From: Actinomyces sp. Marseille-P3109
GTDB taxonomy: Bacteria; Actinomycetota; Actinomycetes; Actinomycetales; Actinomycetaceae
Length of the DNA stretch: 64,000 nucleotides
Assembly (NCBI RefSeq): GCF_900323545.1
Contig: NZ_OOHN01000008.1
Span: forward strand, 391,941 to 455,940
Direction: 5' to 3'
Shown here: piece after piece, positions 25,340 through 34,060 of the stretch
How the letters are laid out: each line of letters starts with the position of its first letter
Position numbering within the stretch: the first letter of the stretch is position 1
Notes under the pieces: generated by a model
What the model was told of the DNA's origin: nothing
The model's input: the letters and a program-made list of their open reading frames with translations, nothing else
Databases searched by the model: none
Program-made: the position numbers and the translations under genes

Positions 25340-26265
25340 GCATCGGGCTCGACATCCTTCTCCTGCCCATCATCGAGGTCATCCTCATGGGGTTGCTCGC
25401 CGGGCTCGTGGGCGCGATCGCCCTCGTCCACCGGCGGATCTTCTTCACCGAGTCACTCACGCACGCCACCTTCCCGGGTGCGATCGTCGGCGTCGTCGTT
25501 GCTGCCTGGTTCTCGCAGGCGGTCCTCGGTCAGCGTGCCGACTTCAACCTCCTGTCCGCCCTGGTGCTGGTAGGAGCCGGGTTCATGTGCCTGCCGATGA
25601 TCTGGCACATGCGCCGGCTCTCACAGGTTCCGGGCATGACATCGCAGTCGGCGGCCGGCGTGGTCCTCACCTTCGGCTTCGCCCTGGGCTACTTCCTCTC
25701 CAAGTGGTTCTCCCCGCTGCCCCTCAAGGTGGACTCCTTCCTGGCCGGATCCGTCCTCAACGTCAGCCGTGTGGACGTCATCGCCGTCGGTGCTGTCCTG
25801 GTACTGACGGTGCTCGTGCTCCTGGTGGCTGGGCGGTTCCTCACCTTCTACAGCTTCGATCCGCTGGGCTACCGCGCTAGCGGGCTGCGCCCCGCCTGGC
25901 CGGAAGCCACCGTCATGGTGATGATCACCCTGACCATCGTCATGCTGGTACCGGCCGTCGGCACGATCCTGCCCATCGCGCTCATCGCCGCACCTGCGGC
26001 CGCGCTGGCTCCCTGGACCCGCACGATGCGTCAGCTGCTGCTGACGGCGCCGGTCCTCGGGGCGGTGACATCCCTTGCCGGTTTATGGGTCGCCGTACGG
26101 ATGGGCCTGTCTGCCGGTGGTGTTATCGCCGTGGTCTCGGGGCTGGTGTACGTCATCTCCGCCGTCGCCCACTGGGTTGTGATGAGCAGGACCCGGGTGA
26201 GGATCCTGGAACGAGTCACGTCAGGAGGCGCGGCGCGAGCGCATGGCTCTCAGCTGGGTGAGTGA
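25336..26265 (+). CDS. Metal ABC importer permease 2 (ZnuB family)
   Basis: 309 residues, a second ABC-3 permease. IIEVILMGLLAGLVGAIALVHRRIFFTESLTHATFPG is the conserved N-terminal block, and VGTILPIALIAAPAAALA matches the coupling region. Two distinct permeases in one metal importer suggest a heterodimeric channel. The last 45 nt overlap the end of the DUF6157 gene on the opposite strand. Confidence 0.88.
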   Translation: MSIGLDILLLPIIEVILMGLLAGLVGAIALVHRRIFFTESLTHATFPGAIVGVVVAAWFSQAVLGQRADFNLLSALVLVGAGFMCLPMIWHMRRLSQVPGMTSQSAAGVVLTFGFALGYFLSKWFSPLPLKVDSFLAGSVLNVSRVDVIAVGAVLVLTVLVLLVAGRFLTFYSFDPLGYRASGLRPAWPEATVMVMITLTIVMLVPAVGTILPIALIAAPAAALAPWTRTMRQLLLTAPVLGAVTSLAGLWVAVRMGLSAGGVIAVVSGLVYVISAVAHWVVMSRTRVRILERVTSGGAARAHGSQLGE

Positions 26266-26640
26266 GGAGTCCTCCGAAAGCTCCTGGTAGCGCGTCGAGC
26301 CGAGAGGGACCAGCGCCACCCGGCCCTGGCCGTCATGATGGAAACCCCAGCCGTAGCGCTTGGCCAGCGGTGAGGAGCGCAGACAGGCCTGGGGCTTGGC
26401 GAAGAAGGCCTCCCGCTGTGCGGTCCGCCCCGGGGGCTCGATGTTCTGACGGATGGCGTGCACCTCGAACAGCAGGTCGTCGGAGGTCAGTTCGTAGGGG
26501 CGCTCACTGAGGAGCCGGTACTGGAGGAGGGCGATCGTCGGGGGTCTGCTTGCCGGGCCAGCAGGAGGCACCTGCGCGCTCTGCGCCGGGCAGTCCTCGG
26601 CAACCTGGATGAATGTCTCAGTGTAGTTGGTGCTGCTCAT
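26221..26640 (-). CDS. DUF6157 family protein
   Basis: 139 residues from the ATG at 26640, where the conserved family start MSSTNYTETFIQVAEDCPA begins; a longer upstream frame lacks conserved sequence. Recognisable blocks are PTIALLQYRLLSERPYELTSDDLLFEVHA, REAFFAKPQACLRSSPL and KRYGWGFHHD. This is a widespread small cytosolic family without known function. It is divergent from the AraC regulator with about 110 bp between them, so that regulator may control it. Its 3' end overlaps the metal permease gene by 45 nt. Confidence 0.8.
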   Translation of the reverse strand: MSSTNYTETFIQVAEDCPAQSAQVPPAGPASRPPTIALLQYRLLSERPYELTSDDLLFEVHAIRQNIEPPGRTAQREAFFAKPQACLRSSPLAKRYGWGFHHDGQGRVALVPLGSTRYQELSEDSSLTQLRAMRSRRAS

Positions 26641-26749
26641 GGCCAGAACGCTAAGGGGGCCGGCAGTGCTGGCATAGGAGAAAGGCGACAGGTGCGGTGG
26701 TGATCGCGACGGCCACGGCGAGGCACGGGCGCGTGCCACACTAGGGGCC

Positions 26750-27610
26750 ATGTCAGTCGATCTGGACTGTGGTCCACGGGAGTCTCCGATCCGTCCACAG
26801 GAGCGCACCGGGGTGCTGGCGCCGGATAACCTCAGCCGCTACCACGCGCACTGGGTGACGCCCGATCCTGCGGTGGCCGACGTCGTCGACCAGTACTGGC
26901 ACGTCTCATGGAACCTGGGTGACCGGAGCATCGACCAGCGGATCATTGATGCCCCGGCCGTGACCCTGACGGTGGAGGAGGGTGATGTGCCCGCGCCCCT
27001 GGTGATCACCGGAGTCCAGGCCCGCGCCTGGCGCCGCACGATCCACGGCCATGGGAGGGTCTTCGCCATACGGCTGCGACCCGCGGGACTCGCCGTCCTC
27101 GGTGCGCTCTCGCCCCAGCGCCTGGCCAACACCACACTCCCCCTGACCGAGGAGCTGGACGCTGGACTGCACGCACTTATGCGCAGGGTCGCGGCCCACC
27201 CCACGCCCCAGGCCCGCACTCAGGCCGCCGATGAGGCGATCCGGGCACGGCTGGCCGACCGTCCGCTCTCGGAGGGTGGACTCCTGGCCAACCAGGTGGT
27301 CGATGAGCTGCGCTCCCGGCTTCACCGGCGCACAGGCGACTCCCTGCCTGCGGCTCTGCACGTCAGCGAGCGCACGATCCAGCGCTGCCTGCGCGCCACC
27401 CTGGGACGCGGACCAAGATGGGTGGGGCACCGCATCAGGCTCCAGGAGGTGGTTCTGGCACTCACGGCGCGCCCTGACGCCGACCTTGCCACGATCGCCG
27501 CCGATCTCGGCTTCGCCGACCAGTCCCACCTGGCGGGCGCCTTCAGGGCCGCCTGCGGGATGAGCCCCAGCGCCTATCGGCGCAGCCTTGAGGTCCTCAT
27601 CAACGGATGA
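26750..27610 (+). CDS. AraC-family transcriptional regulator
   Basis: 286 residues. The N-terminal half (about 30-150) resembles the DUF6597-type sensor seen in many AraC proteins (YHAHWVTPDPAVADVVDQYWHVSW). The C-terminal AraC DNA-binding domain has two helix-turn-helix units, with LHVSERTIQRCLRATLG and the family signature IAADLGFADQSHLAGAFRAACGMSPSAYRR. The ligand is unknown. It is divergent from DUF6157. CACACT ends 7 nt before the ATG, one base away from the TANNNT box found at other genes here. Confidence 0.88.
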   Translation: MSVDLDCGPRESPIRPQERTGVLAPDNLSRYHAHWVTPDPAVADVVDQYWHVSWNLGDRSIDQRIIDAPAVTLTVEEGDVPAPLVITGVQARAWRRTIHGHGRVFAIRLRPAGLAVLGALSPQRLANTTLPLTEELDAGLHALMRRVAAHPTPQARTQAADEAIRARLADRPLSEGGLLANQVVDELRSRLHRRTGDSLPAALHVSERTIQRCLRATLGRGPRWVGHRIRLQEVVLALTARPDADLATIAADLGFADQSHLAGAFRAACGMSPSAYRRSLEVLING

Positions 27611-27642
27611 TCAACGGGATGATGCGGTGGAGGGCTCTCGGC

Positions 27643-29379
27643 TCAGGCGGCGATCCCCAGGACGCCGCGCAGGTCCTCCTTGATGACCTCCAGTCGCTCG
27701 GCGGCCGCTTCACGCACCTCGGCCACCGGAGTGTCACCCACCGGCAGGATCACCTCGCAGTAGCACTTGAGCTTGGGCTCGGTCCCGGAAGGACGCACGA
27801 CCACACGGTCATCCGAGGCCGTCACCCACACCAGGCCGTTCGTGGGAGGCAGTGTGCCGCCGTTGCCGTCCGAGACGCCGTCGAGCAGGTCCACCGTCGT
27901 GGTGACCGGGGAGCCGGCGAGCTTGGCCGGAGCCCCGCCCGAACGCAGGCGCTCCATGGTCTTGGTGATGATGTCGAGGTCCTCCACTCTCATGCTCAAC
28001 GGGCTCGTGGCGTGCAGACCGTGCTCACGGGCCAGTCGGTCGAGCAGGTCCTGCAGCGTGCGCCCCTGCTGCTTGAGCACTGAAGTCAGCACCGCCAGCC
28101 TCACCGAGGCCGAGATGCCGTCCTTGTCCCGCACCGCAGCGGGATCCACGCAGTAACCCAGCGCCTCCTCGTAGCCGAAGACCAGGCCCGGCTCCCGACT
28201 GATCCACTTGAAGCCCGTCAGGGTGCGGCGGAACCCCAGCCCATGGGACTGGGCGATCCGGCGCAGCAGCCGGGAGGAGACCACCGAGCAGGCCAGGACC
28301 CCATTGCCTGCGAAAGCGGCCAGCTCAGCGGCCTGCTCACCCAGGAGCGCACCGACCTCATCACCGGTCAGCTGACGCCAGCCGCCAGGGGCGTCCGCGT
28401 CCGGGACGGCGGCCGAGCAGCGGTCGGCGTCGGGGTCGTTGGCGATCACCAGGTCCGCCTCGACCTCTCGCGCCCTGGCAAGCGCCAGGTCCAGGGCCCC
28501 GGGCTCCTCCGGGTTGGGGAAGGCGACCGTCGGGAAGTCCGGGTCGGGCTCGAACTGCTCGGCCACCTCGACGACGTCGGTGAATCCGACCCGGGCAAGC
28601 ACCTCCCGGCAGGTGGCCCCGCCCACGCCGTGCATCGCAGTCAGCACGATCCGTACCGGGGCGGGGGCCTTCATCCGGGCCGCCTGGGCGGCCCGCTCGA
28701 TGTACTCCTCCCGGATGGCCGGGTCGATCGTCTCCCAGCCCGACTGCGGGCGCGGTACGGACTCGACCGGTCCGACGGCGTCGATCGCCGCAGCGATCTC
28801 AGTGTCATAGGGGGGAACGATCTGGGCTCCCTGGCCCGAGTCGTTCACGGCCCGTCCACCCAGGTAGACCTTGTAGCCGTTGTCCTGGGGAGGGTTGTGC
28901 GAGGCGGTCACCATGACGCCGGCGTCGGCCTCCAGGCGCCGCAGCGCGAAGGCGAGCACCGGGGTGGGGCAGTGCGACTCGAAGAGAATGGCTCGCCCGC
29001 CCGCGCCCGTGACCACTGCCGCTGTGTCGCGCGCGAACTGCTCGGAGTTGTGGCGGGCGTCGTAACCGATGACGACGCTGAAACCCTCGCCAAGGCGGTC
29101 CTTGAGGTAAGCGGACAGGCCCGCAGCGGCCCGAATGACGACGACCCGGTTCATCCGGTTGGGGCCTCCGCCCAGGCGACCGCGCAAGCCGGCCGTACCG
29201 AAGGCGAGCGTGCCGCTGAAGGCGTCGTTCAGGGCCGCCTGAGCCACTGCGGCCTGCTCGCCTTGAGAGCGGGCCGCCGCCAGAAGCTCGGTGAGCTCGG
29301 CGCGGGTGGCGGGGTCCGGATCGTCGTGGATCCAGGCATTCACGGCGTCGTCGTCTACGTGTGTGTGGCCTCGGGTCAT
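27643..29379 (-). CDS. Phosphohexomutase (PgcA/PGM2-like)
   Basis: 578 residues of the alpha-D-phosphohexomutase superfamily. The active-site phosphoserine loop is VTASHNPPQDNGYK. The metal-binding loop is DPDADRC, the sugar-binding loop contains the GYEEALGYCVD segment, and the phosphate-binding loop is RPSGTEPKLK. The length and N-terminal extension match the PgcA/PGM2 subgroup, whose members act on glucose or mannose phosphates and, in eukaryotic PGM2, on pentose-1-phosphates. Since no deoB is seen with the nucleoside genes, phosphopentomutase activity is possible. TACCGT ends 7 nt upstream of the ATG. Confidence 0.88.
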   Translation of the reverse strand: MTRGHTHVDDDAVNAWIHDDPDPATRAELTELLAAARSQGEQAAVAQAALNDAFSGTLAFGTAGLRGRLGGGPNRMNRVVVIRAAAGLSAYLKDRLGEGFSVVIGYDARHNSEQFARDTAAVVTGAGGRAILFESHCPTPVLAFALRRLEADAGVMVTASHNPPQDNGYKVYLGGRAVNDSGQGAQIVPPYDTEIAAAIDAVGPVESVPRPQSGWETIDPAIREEYIERAAQAARMKAPAPVRIVLTAMHGVGGATCREVLARVGFTDVVEVAEQFEPDPDFPTVAFPNPEEPGALDLALARAREVEADLVIANDPDADRCSAAVPDADAPGGWRQLTGDEVGALLGEQAAELAAFAGNGVLACSVVSSRLLRRIAQSHGLGFRRTLTGFKWISREPGLVFGYEEALGYCVDPAAVRDKDGISASVRLAVLTSVLKQQGRTLQDLLDRLAREHGLHATSPLSMRVEDLDIITKTMERLRSGGAPAKLAGSPVTTTVDLLDGVSDGNGGTLPPTNGLVWVTASDDRVVVRPSGTEPKLKCYCEVILPVGDTPVAEVREAAAERLEVIKEDLRGVLGIAA

Positions 29380-29386
29380 GTCGGTG

Positions 29387-29392
29387 ACGGTA
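29387..29392 (-). promoter_or_regulatory. -10 box TACCGT of phosphohexomutase gene
   Basis: On the minus strand TACCGT ends 7 nt before the ATG at 29379 with no ribosome-binding site between, predicting a leaderless transcript. Confidence 0.5.
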
Positions 29393-29676
29393 CCGCGCTA
29401 AAAGTTCTGGAAGCGCTCACAATGATTCTCCTCACGGGTGTTTCCAGACACAAGAAGAATTTAGGTGAGATGTCCTCGGATCATGCGTAAAATAAGTAAT
29501 CTTGAACTAAATTTGGATTGCAATTCGAGTTCATTTTAGAAAGGTGAGATGTCCGGTGTGATGAAGGCCTGGAGGAGGCGAGGCCGAGCGCTCGATGTGG
29601 TGGGCCGGCGCCCAGAAGGCGGCCGACGTAAACCGGTGAAGCGGCCGCGGGCGGGCCGGTATGTCCTCGTCTCCGT

Positions 29677-29682
29677 TAGCCT
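29677..29682 (+). promoter_or_regulatory. -10 box TAGCCT of dapE, leaderless start predicted
   Basis: TAGCCT ends 6 nt before the dapE ATG. The spacer TCGGGGC... region contains no Shine-Dalgarno match at a usable distance. Confidence 0.55.
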
Positions 29683-29688
29683 CGGGGC

Positions 29689-30915
29689 ATGGCCTCCTCC
29701 ACTTCGCCGGAACCGTTCTCAGACCAGTCCGCCACCGTCGCCCTGCCCCCATTGACGGGGCCGGACGCCGCGAGCCCGGCCGAGCTGGCCCTGGCCCTGG
29801 TGAATGCCCGCAGCGTCTCCGGGACCGAGGCCCCGTTGGCCGACGCCGTCGAGGCCGCCTTGGGCGAGCTGGAGCACCTGGAGATCCTTCGCCACGGCAA
29901 CACCGTGATCGCCCGCACCCATCTGAGTCGACCCGAGCGGGTCGTCATCGCCGGTCACCTCGACACCGTCCCCGTCTCCCTGCACACCGACAACGTCCCC
30001 GGACGCCTCGAGCGCAGAGAGGGCACCGAGGTCATCTGGGGGCGCGGCAGCGTCGACATGAAGGGCGGGGTGGCCGCCGCTCTCCACCTGGCCGCCACCA
30101 TGAGTGCGCCGCGCCGCGACGTCACCTGGGTCTTCTACGACAACGAGGAGGTCACCAGCGACCTCAACGGCCTGGGTCGCACCCTCCGGGCCCACCCCGA
30201 CTGGCTGGAGGCCGACTTCGCCGTCCTGGGCGAACCCACCGGTGCCCAGGTCGAGGGCGGCTGCAACGGCACCCTGCGCGTTTCCCTCACCGTCCACGGC
30301 ACTGCCGCCCACTCCGGGCGCGCCTGGCGCGGCGTCAACGCCGTCCATGCCGCCGCTCCCATCATCGACCGCGCTGCCGAGGCGCCGGTGCGCGAGGTCG
30401 AGGTCGAGGGCCTGACCTACCGGGAGAGCTTCTCCGTGGTGAGCATCGAGGCCGGCGTCGCCTCCAACACGGTCCCCGACCGCTGTCGCATCGGCGTCAA
30501 CTACCGCTTCGCCCCCGACCTGACCGCCGAGCAGGCCCTCGCTCGGACCCTACGCATCCTGGCCGGACTGCCCGCCGAGGGCGCCGACGGGGCCATTGAT
30601 GCCGATGACCTCGAGTTACCCGTCATCACCGCGGGAACCGGGCGGGTTGACGTCGTCGTCGACGACTTCTGCCCGGCGGCCCGACCCGGCCTGGACTCGC
30701 CTCTGGCCGCCGAGCTCGTCTCGGCCGTTCGCGCCCGCGGGGGAGGGGTCGGCCCCAAGTACGGGTGGACCGACGTCGCCCGCTTCTCGGCGGCCGGGGT
30801 CCCCGCGGTCAACCTCGGCCCCGGTGACCCGATGCTCTGCCACACCGACGACGAGCACTGCCCCGTCGAGCAGATCGACGCCGTCACCTCCATCCTGCGC
30901 GACTGGTTGGCCTGA
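29689..30915 (+). CDS. dapE: Succinyl-diaminopimelate desuccinylase
   Basis: 408 residues of the M20 metallohydrolase family. The zinc ligands sit in GHLDTVPV and GRGSVDMKGG. The EE pair is in YDNEEVTS, followed by GEPTGAQVEGGCNGTLR, the hinge to the dimerisation domain. It produces LL-diaminopimelate for lysine and for the peptidoglycan cross-bridge. An N-terminal extension of about 25 residues is Ser/Pro-rich. It opens a block also conserved around Rv1202-Rv1234 in Mycobacterium tuberculosis (from memory). Confidence 0.9.
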   Translation: MASSTSPEPFSDQSATVALPPLTGPDAASPAELALALVNARSVSGTEAPLADAVEAALGELEHLEILRHGNTVIARTHLSRPERVVIAGHLDTVPVSLHTDNVPGRLERREGTEVIWGRGSVDMKGGVAAALHLAATMSAPRRDVTWVFYDNEEVTSDLNGLGRTLRAHPDWLEADFAVLGEPTGAQVEGGCNGTLRVSLTVHGTAAHSGRAWRGVNAVHAAAPIIDRAAEAPVREVEVEGLTYRESFSVVSIEAGVASNTVPDRCRIGVNYRFAPDLTAEQALARTLRILAGLPAEGADGAIDADDLELPVITAGTGRVDVVVDDFCPAARPGLDSPLAAELVSAVRARGGGVGPKYGWTDVARFSAAGVPAVNLGPGDPMLCHTDDEHCPVEQIDAVTSILRDWLA

Positions 30916-31010
30916 ACGGCGAGTGCTCACCCGCTCGCCCTCGGCCGTTGTCGCTGTCGACACCGACCGGCTCTTCTCCGTACCCGGCTGGTTTGGGGAA
31001 TCATGGTCGT

Positions 31011-31766
31011 ATGAGTACACGCGAGTCCTACCGCAAGGGGCCAGTGGTGCTGCGCGGCACCCAGATCCCCACCCAGACCACCGACGCACGACTGCTGAGC
31101 AGCGCCGCCGACGCCGATTGGCTTCACTCCGACCCATGGCGGGCCATGCGCATTCAGGCCGAGTTCATCGAGGGTTTCGGAGCCCTGGCCGAGCTGGGGC
31201 AGGCCATCAGCGTCTTCGGCTCGGCCCGCATCAGGCCCGAGGACCCCGCCTACCAGGTAGCGGTGGAGGTCGGGGCTGGGCTGGCCCGCGCCAACTATGC
31301 CGTCATCACCGGAGGCGGCCCGGGCGTGATGGAGGCCGCCAACCGCGGGTGTCACGAGGCCGGAGGTACCTCGGTGGGGCTCGGCATCGAGCTGCCCTAC
31401 GAGCAGGGGATGAACGAGTACGTCGACCTCGGGGTCAACTTCCGCTACTTCTTCGCCCGCAAGACCATGTTCGTCAAGTACTCCGACGGCTTCGTCGTCA
31501 TGCCCGGCGGCATGGGAACCCTCGATGAGCTCTTCGAGGCCCTCACCCTGGTCCAGACCCAGAAGATCTCCTCCTTCCCCATCGTCCTGGTGGACAGCGG
31601 ATACTGGGGCGGGCTGCTGGAGTGGGTGCGCACCGCCATGATCGAGCGCGGAATGATCTCGCCGGCCGATCCCGACCTGCTTCATGTCGTCGATGACGCC
31701 GGGGAGGCTGTGGACTACGTGGTCGGTGCCGCCCGTCGGCTGCGCAACGGCCAGGGCGGGGCGTGA
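31011..31766 (+). CDS. LOG-family / TIGR00730 Rossmann-fold protein
   Basis: 251 residues from the ATG at 31011. The diagnostic motifs are GSARI, TGGGPGVMEAANRG and PGGMGTLDELFE, with RKTMFVKYSD preceding the latter. The family includes LOG phosphoribohydrolases, which release the base from cytokinin and other nucleoside monophosphates. Bacterial members are often purine nucleotide 5'-monophosphate nucleosidases. Here it follows dapE on the same strand, the same order as in many actinobacteria. Confidence 0.9.
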   Translation: MSTRESYRKGPVVLRGTQIPTQTTDARLLSSAADADWLHSDPWRAMRIQAEFIEGFGALAELGQAISVFGSARIRPEDPAYQVAVEVGAGLARANYAVITGGGPGVMEAANRGCHEAGGTSVGLGIELPYEQGMNEYVDLGVNFRYFFARKTMFVKYSDGFVVMPGGMGTLDELFEALTLVQTQKISSFPIVLVDSGYWGGLLEWVRTAMIERGMISPADPDLLHVVDDAGEAVDYVVGAARRLRNGQGGA

Positions 31767-31871
31767 GTTGTGTTATCGCGGACGCATCCTCGAACGTTGC
31801 ACCTTTGATGTCGTAGAATATGACAGGTCGCGCGGCGATGTGCCCGCGCAGCACTGACGAAAGGTGAGCAC

Positions 31872-32039
31872 ATGGCTGCCATGAAGCCCCGGACCGGAGA
31901 CGGCCCTCTCGAAGTCGTCAAGGAAGGCCGCGCCATCATCATGCGGGTTCCGCTTGAAGGCGGCGGTCGACTCGTCCTCGAGATCACGGCCGACGAGGTC
32001 AAGGAGCTTGGGGAGGCTCTGGCCAACGCCAAGATCTGA
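31872..32039 (+). CDS. DUF3117 small protein
   Basis: 55 residues, the exact size of this actinobacterial family. It starts MAAMKPRTGDGPLEVVKEGR and ends LGEALANAKI, with the IIMRVPLEGGGRLVLEI beta-core between. GAAAGGTGAG precedes the ATG. A TTGCAC/TATGAC pair with a 16-bp spacer lies at 31797-31824 as a possible promoter. The function is unknown; the family is nearly universal in Actinobacteria and is found between the LOG gene and the O-methyltransferase gene elsewhere too. Confidence 0.9.
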   Translation: MAAMKPRTGDGPLEVVKEGRAIIMRVPLEGGGRLVLEITADEVKELGEALANAKI

Positions 32040-32127
32040 TTGATCCCGATGGTCTGGGGACAGACCGGTTTCGCTCGGTTCTCGGCGTCGAGGAACTGAC
32101 AGCAGGGCCATCCAGCCTAAGAAAGAG

Positions 32128-32156
32128 AGGGTCGGACCCACGAGGGGTCCGACCCT
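32128..32156. terminator. Bidirectional terminator
   Basis: Perfect 12-bp stem (AGGGTCGGACCC at 32128-32139, complement at 32145-32156) with loop ACGAG. T-rich on the right (CCTTCTTCTCT) and A-rich on the left (AAGAAAGAG), so it can end both the DUF3117 transcript and the convergent methyltransferase transcript. Confidence 0.85.
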
Positions 32157-32186
32157 CCTTCTTCTCTATCCTCTGACGTTGCGCCG

Positions 32187-32822
32187 TCAGGTCTGGCGCA
32201 CGGAGACGAGCAGCCCGTCACCGACGGGAAGCAGCGTCGTCAGCAGCGCCCGGGAGGCGCGCAGTGCCTTGCCGAGCTCGCGGGCGGCCACCGTGGTGAC
32301 GTCGCGGCGGGCAGGATCGGCCACGTGGTCGTTCCACAGGGCCCGGGTGACGGCCAGGACCCCGCCTCGGCGCAGCATCCGCAGCGCGTTGGAGGCCAGC
32401 AGGATCGCCTCCTCCGGGGCGACGTCGAGCACAACCATGTCGTAGGAGCGGGCTGCCATCCTAGGCATGACGTCGGAGGCCCGACCCTGGATGATGCGGG
32501 TACGTGAGGAGGGGTAGCCGGCGCCGTCGAAGGCGCGGCGGGCCTCACGCTGGAGCTCGGGCTCGACGTCGATGGTGGTGAGGACCCCGTCGGAGCCCAT
32601 GCCGCCCAGCAGCCACAGGCCGGAGACGCCGGTGCCGGTGCCCACCTCGGCCACGGACTTGGCCCCCACAGAGGCGGCCAGCATCCGCAACGCTGCACCG
32701 GTCCCCGAGGACACCGGGGTGATGCCGAGCTCGAGCCCGCGTATACGGGCCTGGGCGGTGGCCTCGTCCTCCGCGGTGAAGTCCTCCGTGTAGGACCAGC
32801 TCAGCGTCTTGTCCGCACTCAC
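32187..32822 (-). CDS. Class I SAM-dependent O-methyltransferase
   Basis: 211 residues from a GTG at 32822, chosen for the AAAGG 6 nt upstream; longer frames upstream have no conserved sequence. The fold is that of catechol O-methyltransferase-like enzymes: VAEVGTGTGVSGLWLLGGM (SAM-binding loop), TTIDVEPELQREARRAF, and DMVVLDVAPEE with a metal-binding Asp. It resembles Rv1220c of M. tuberculosis, including its position next to tatB. The acceptor substrate is unknown. Confidence 0.88.
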   Translation of the reverse strand: MSADKTLSWSYTEDFTAEDEATAQARIRGLELGITPVSSGTGAALRMLAASVGAKSVAEVGTGTGVSGLWLLGGMGSDGVLTTIDVEPELQREARRAFDGAGYPSSRTRIIQGRASDVMPRMAARSYDMVVLDVAPEEAILLASNALRMLRRGGVLAVTRALWNDHVADPARRDVTTVAARELGKALRASRALLTTLLPVGDGLLVSVRQT

Positions 32823-32969
32823 TGTGAGCCTTTCTTCTGCTGCGGGGCGCCAGGCGCGGCCCCTCAAGCCACATTGTTCCAGGTGTTCGGCCGGATAGGG
32901 GGAAGGGCGGATGCCCGGGTGAGTCCGCCGGTAGGCGAACCGATGCGGAGCCGACCTGTGAGGACTCCT

Positions 32970-32975
32970 TATACT
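32970..32975 (+). promoter_or_regulatory. -10 box TATACT of tatB, leaderless start predicted
   Basis: TATACT ends 7 nt before the GTG start of tatB and the spacer GAGCGGC is not a good ribosome-binding site at that distance. Confidence 0.55.
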
Positions 32976-32982
32976 GAGCGGC

Positions 32983-33933
32983 GTGTTCGGCATCTCTGGA
33001 TCTGAGTTCCTCGTCATCGTCCTGGTGGCGGTGGTTGTGGTGGGGCCGCAGCGCCTGCCCGAGTACACCCGCAAGCTCACGCAGATGGTGCGTCAGCTCA
33101 GGGTGTTCCTGGACAACGCGCGCAGCCAGATCGCCGAGGAGGTCGACCCCGAGATGGCCGACCTGGACCTGTCCAGCCTCGATCCGCGCCAGTACGACCC
33201 GCGCAAGATCGTGCGCGACGCCCTGGGGGAGGACATCGACGCCATCCGTGAGGACCTCGCCCACCCCTTCAGGTCCGTCGGCTCGGCCGCCAAGGAGGTC
33301 TCCGATGACGCCGCCCAGGTCGTCAACGACGTCGTCAAGCAGGACCGGGCCAAGTCGCTGAGCAAGCAGATCGAGGCGAAGCGGGCCGAGCAGCTGGCTG
33401 AGAAGAACAGTGCGAGCAACGCTGACGACGACGCGGAGAACAACACCGAGGCAGACGCTGAGACGGACACTGAGACGAGCACTGAGGCCGACATCGAGGC
33501 CGACGCCATCCAGGCGGAGGCGAGGGCGGACAACGCCTCCACCGAGTCTCAGGACGCGGCGGAGGGAATCGAGGCGGCCGACCTGACCGATGCGGCGGAG
33601 AACACTGAGGCCTCTGTGATCTCTGAGTCTCCCGCCCCTCCGCAGGGCGTGCTCCAGAAGGCGGATGGTGCTGAGCCCGACGTCGAGCAGCCGGAGGAGA
33701 CCGAATCGCCGGAGTCCGGTGAGCAGCCGGCTGAGCCTGCGTCGGTGAAGGTCCCGGCGAGCCTGGTCGAACCGGGCGTTGATACCTCTGACGAGTACCA
33801 GCAGGACGCCTCGGAGGCGACCGACGACTCCGGCACCCGAGCGCGTCCTCTGTCTCCGCGTGACATTGTGCGCGCCGCCAACGCCGCCGCCCGCACCCGG
33901 GCTGAGGCCGCACGCGTCGCCGTCGACTTCTAG
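32983..33933 (+). CDS. tatB: Twin-arginine translocase subunit TatB
   Basis: 316 residues. The N-terminus MFGISGSEFLVIVLVAVVVVGPQRLPEYTRKL is the TatA/B membrane helix, the Gly-Pro hinge and the amphipathic helix. The N-terminal Glu (residue 8) in the membrane segment is typical of TatB. With TatA and TatC, encoded elsewhere, it exports folded RR-signal proteins. The second half is a long, very acidic, Thr/Ser/Ala-rich tail (about residues 140-300), roughly doubling the usual TatB length. It is divergent from the methyltransferase, as in mycobacteria. Confidence 0.88.
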   Translation: MFGISGSEFLVIVLVAVVVVGPQRLPEYTRKLTQMVRQLRVFLDNARSQIAEEVDPEMADLDLSSLDPRQYDPRKIVRDALGEDIDAIREDLAHPFRSVGSAAKEVSDDAAQVVNDVVKQDRAKSLSKQIEAKRAEQLAEKNSASNADDDAENNTEADAETDTETSTEADIEADAIQAEARADNASTESQDAAEGIEAADLTDAAENTEASVISESPAPPQGVLQKADGAEPDVEQPEETESPESGEQPAEPASVKVPASLVEPGVDTSDEYQQDASEATDDSGTRARPLSPRDIVRAANAAARTRAEAARVAVDF

Positions 33934-33969
33934 AGACGTTCCAGAGTTGGAGGCGTCGAGCCAGACGGA

Positions 33970-34010
33970 TTTCGCGTAGCCGGACAGAAAAACCGTCGGG
34001 CTACGCGAAA
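33970..34010. terminator. Convergent terminator, tatB / mrp
   Basis: A 16-bp stem with one mismatch: TTTCGCGTAGCCGGAC at 33970-33985 pairs with GTCGGGCTACGCGAAA at 33995-34010. It lies between convergent genes. Confidence 0.8.
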
Positions 34011-34060
34011 CGTGTCGGTCTCGGTGGGGCTCGGCCAGAACTGGGGCCGGTAGGGCCGGC

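Larger units (their letters stand above)
29380..29688. other. Divergent intergenic region with AT-rich core
   Basis: Lies between the mutase (leftward) and dapE (rightward). The mutase -10 (TACCGT on the minus strand, 29387-29392) is at the left end. The core, about 29483-29545, is extremely AT-rich for this genome and contains an 18-codon ATG-to-TAG frame at 29483-29539. GGTGAGATGTCC occurs twice, at 29464-29475 and 29543-29554. An ATG at 29549 with AAAGGTGAG upstream opens a 68-codon frame that runs into dapE and looks unlike a real protein. Confidence 0.4.

Noticed and set aside
29549..29755. 68-codon frame with AAAGGTGAG upstream
   Set aside because: It runs into dapE out of frame and reads as Arg/Pro-rich sequence. 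Only the ribosome-binding-like sequence supports it.
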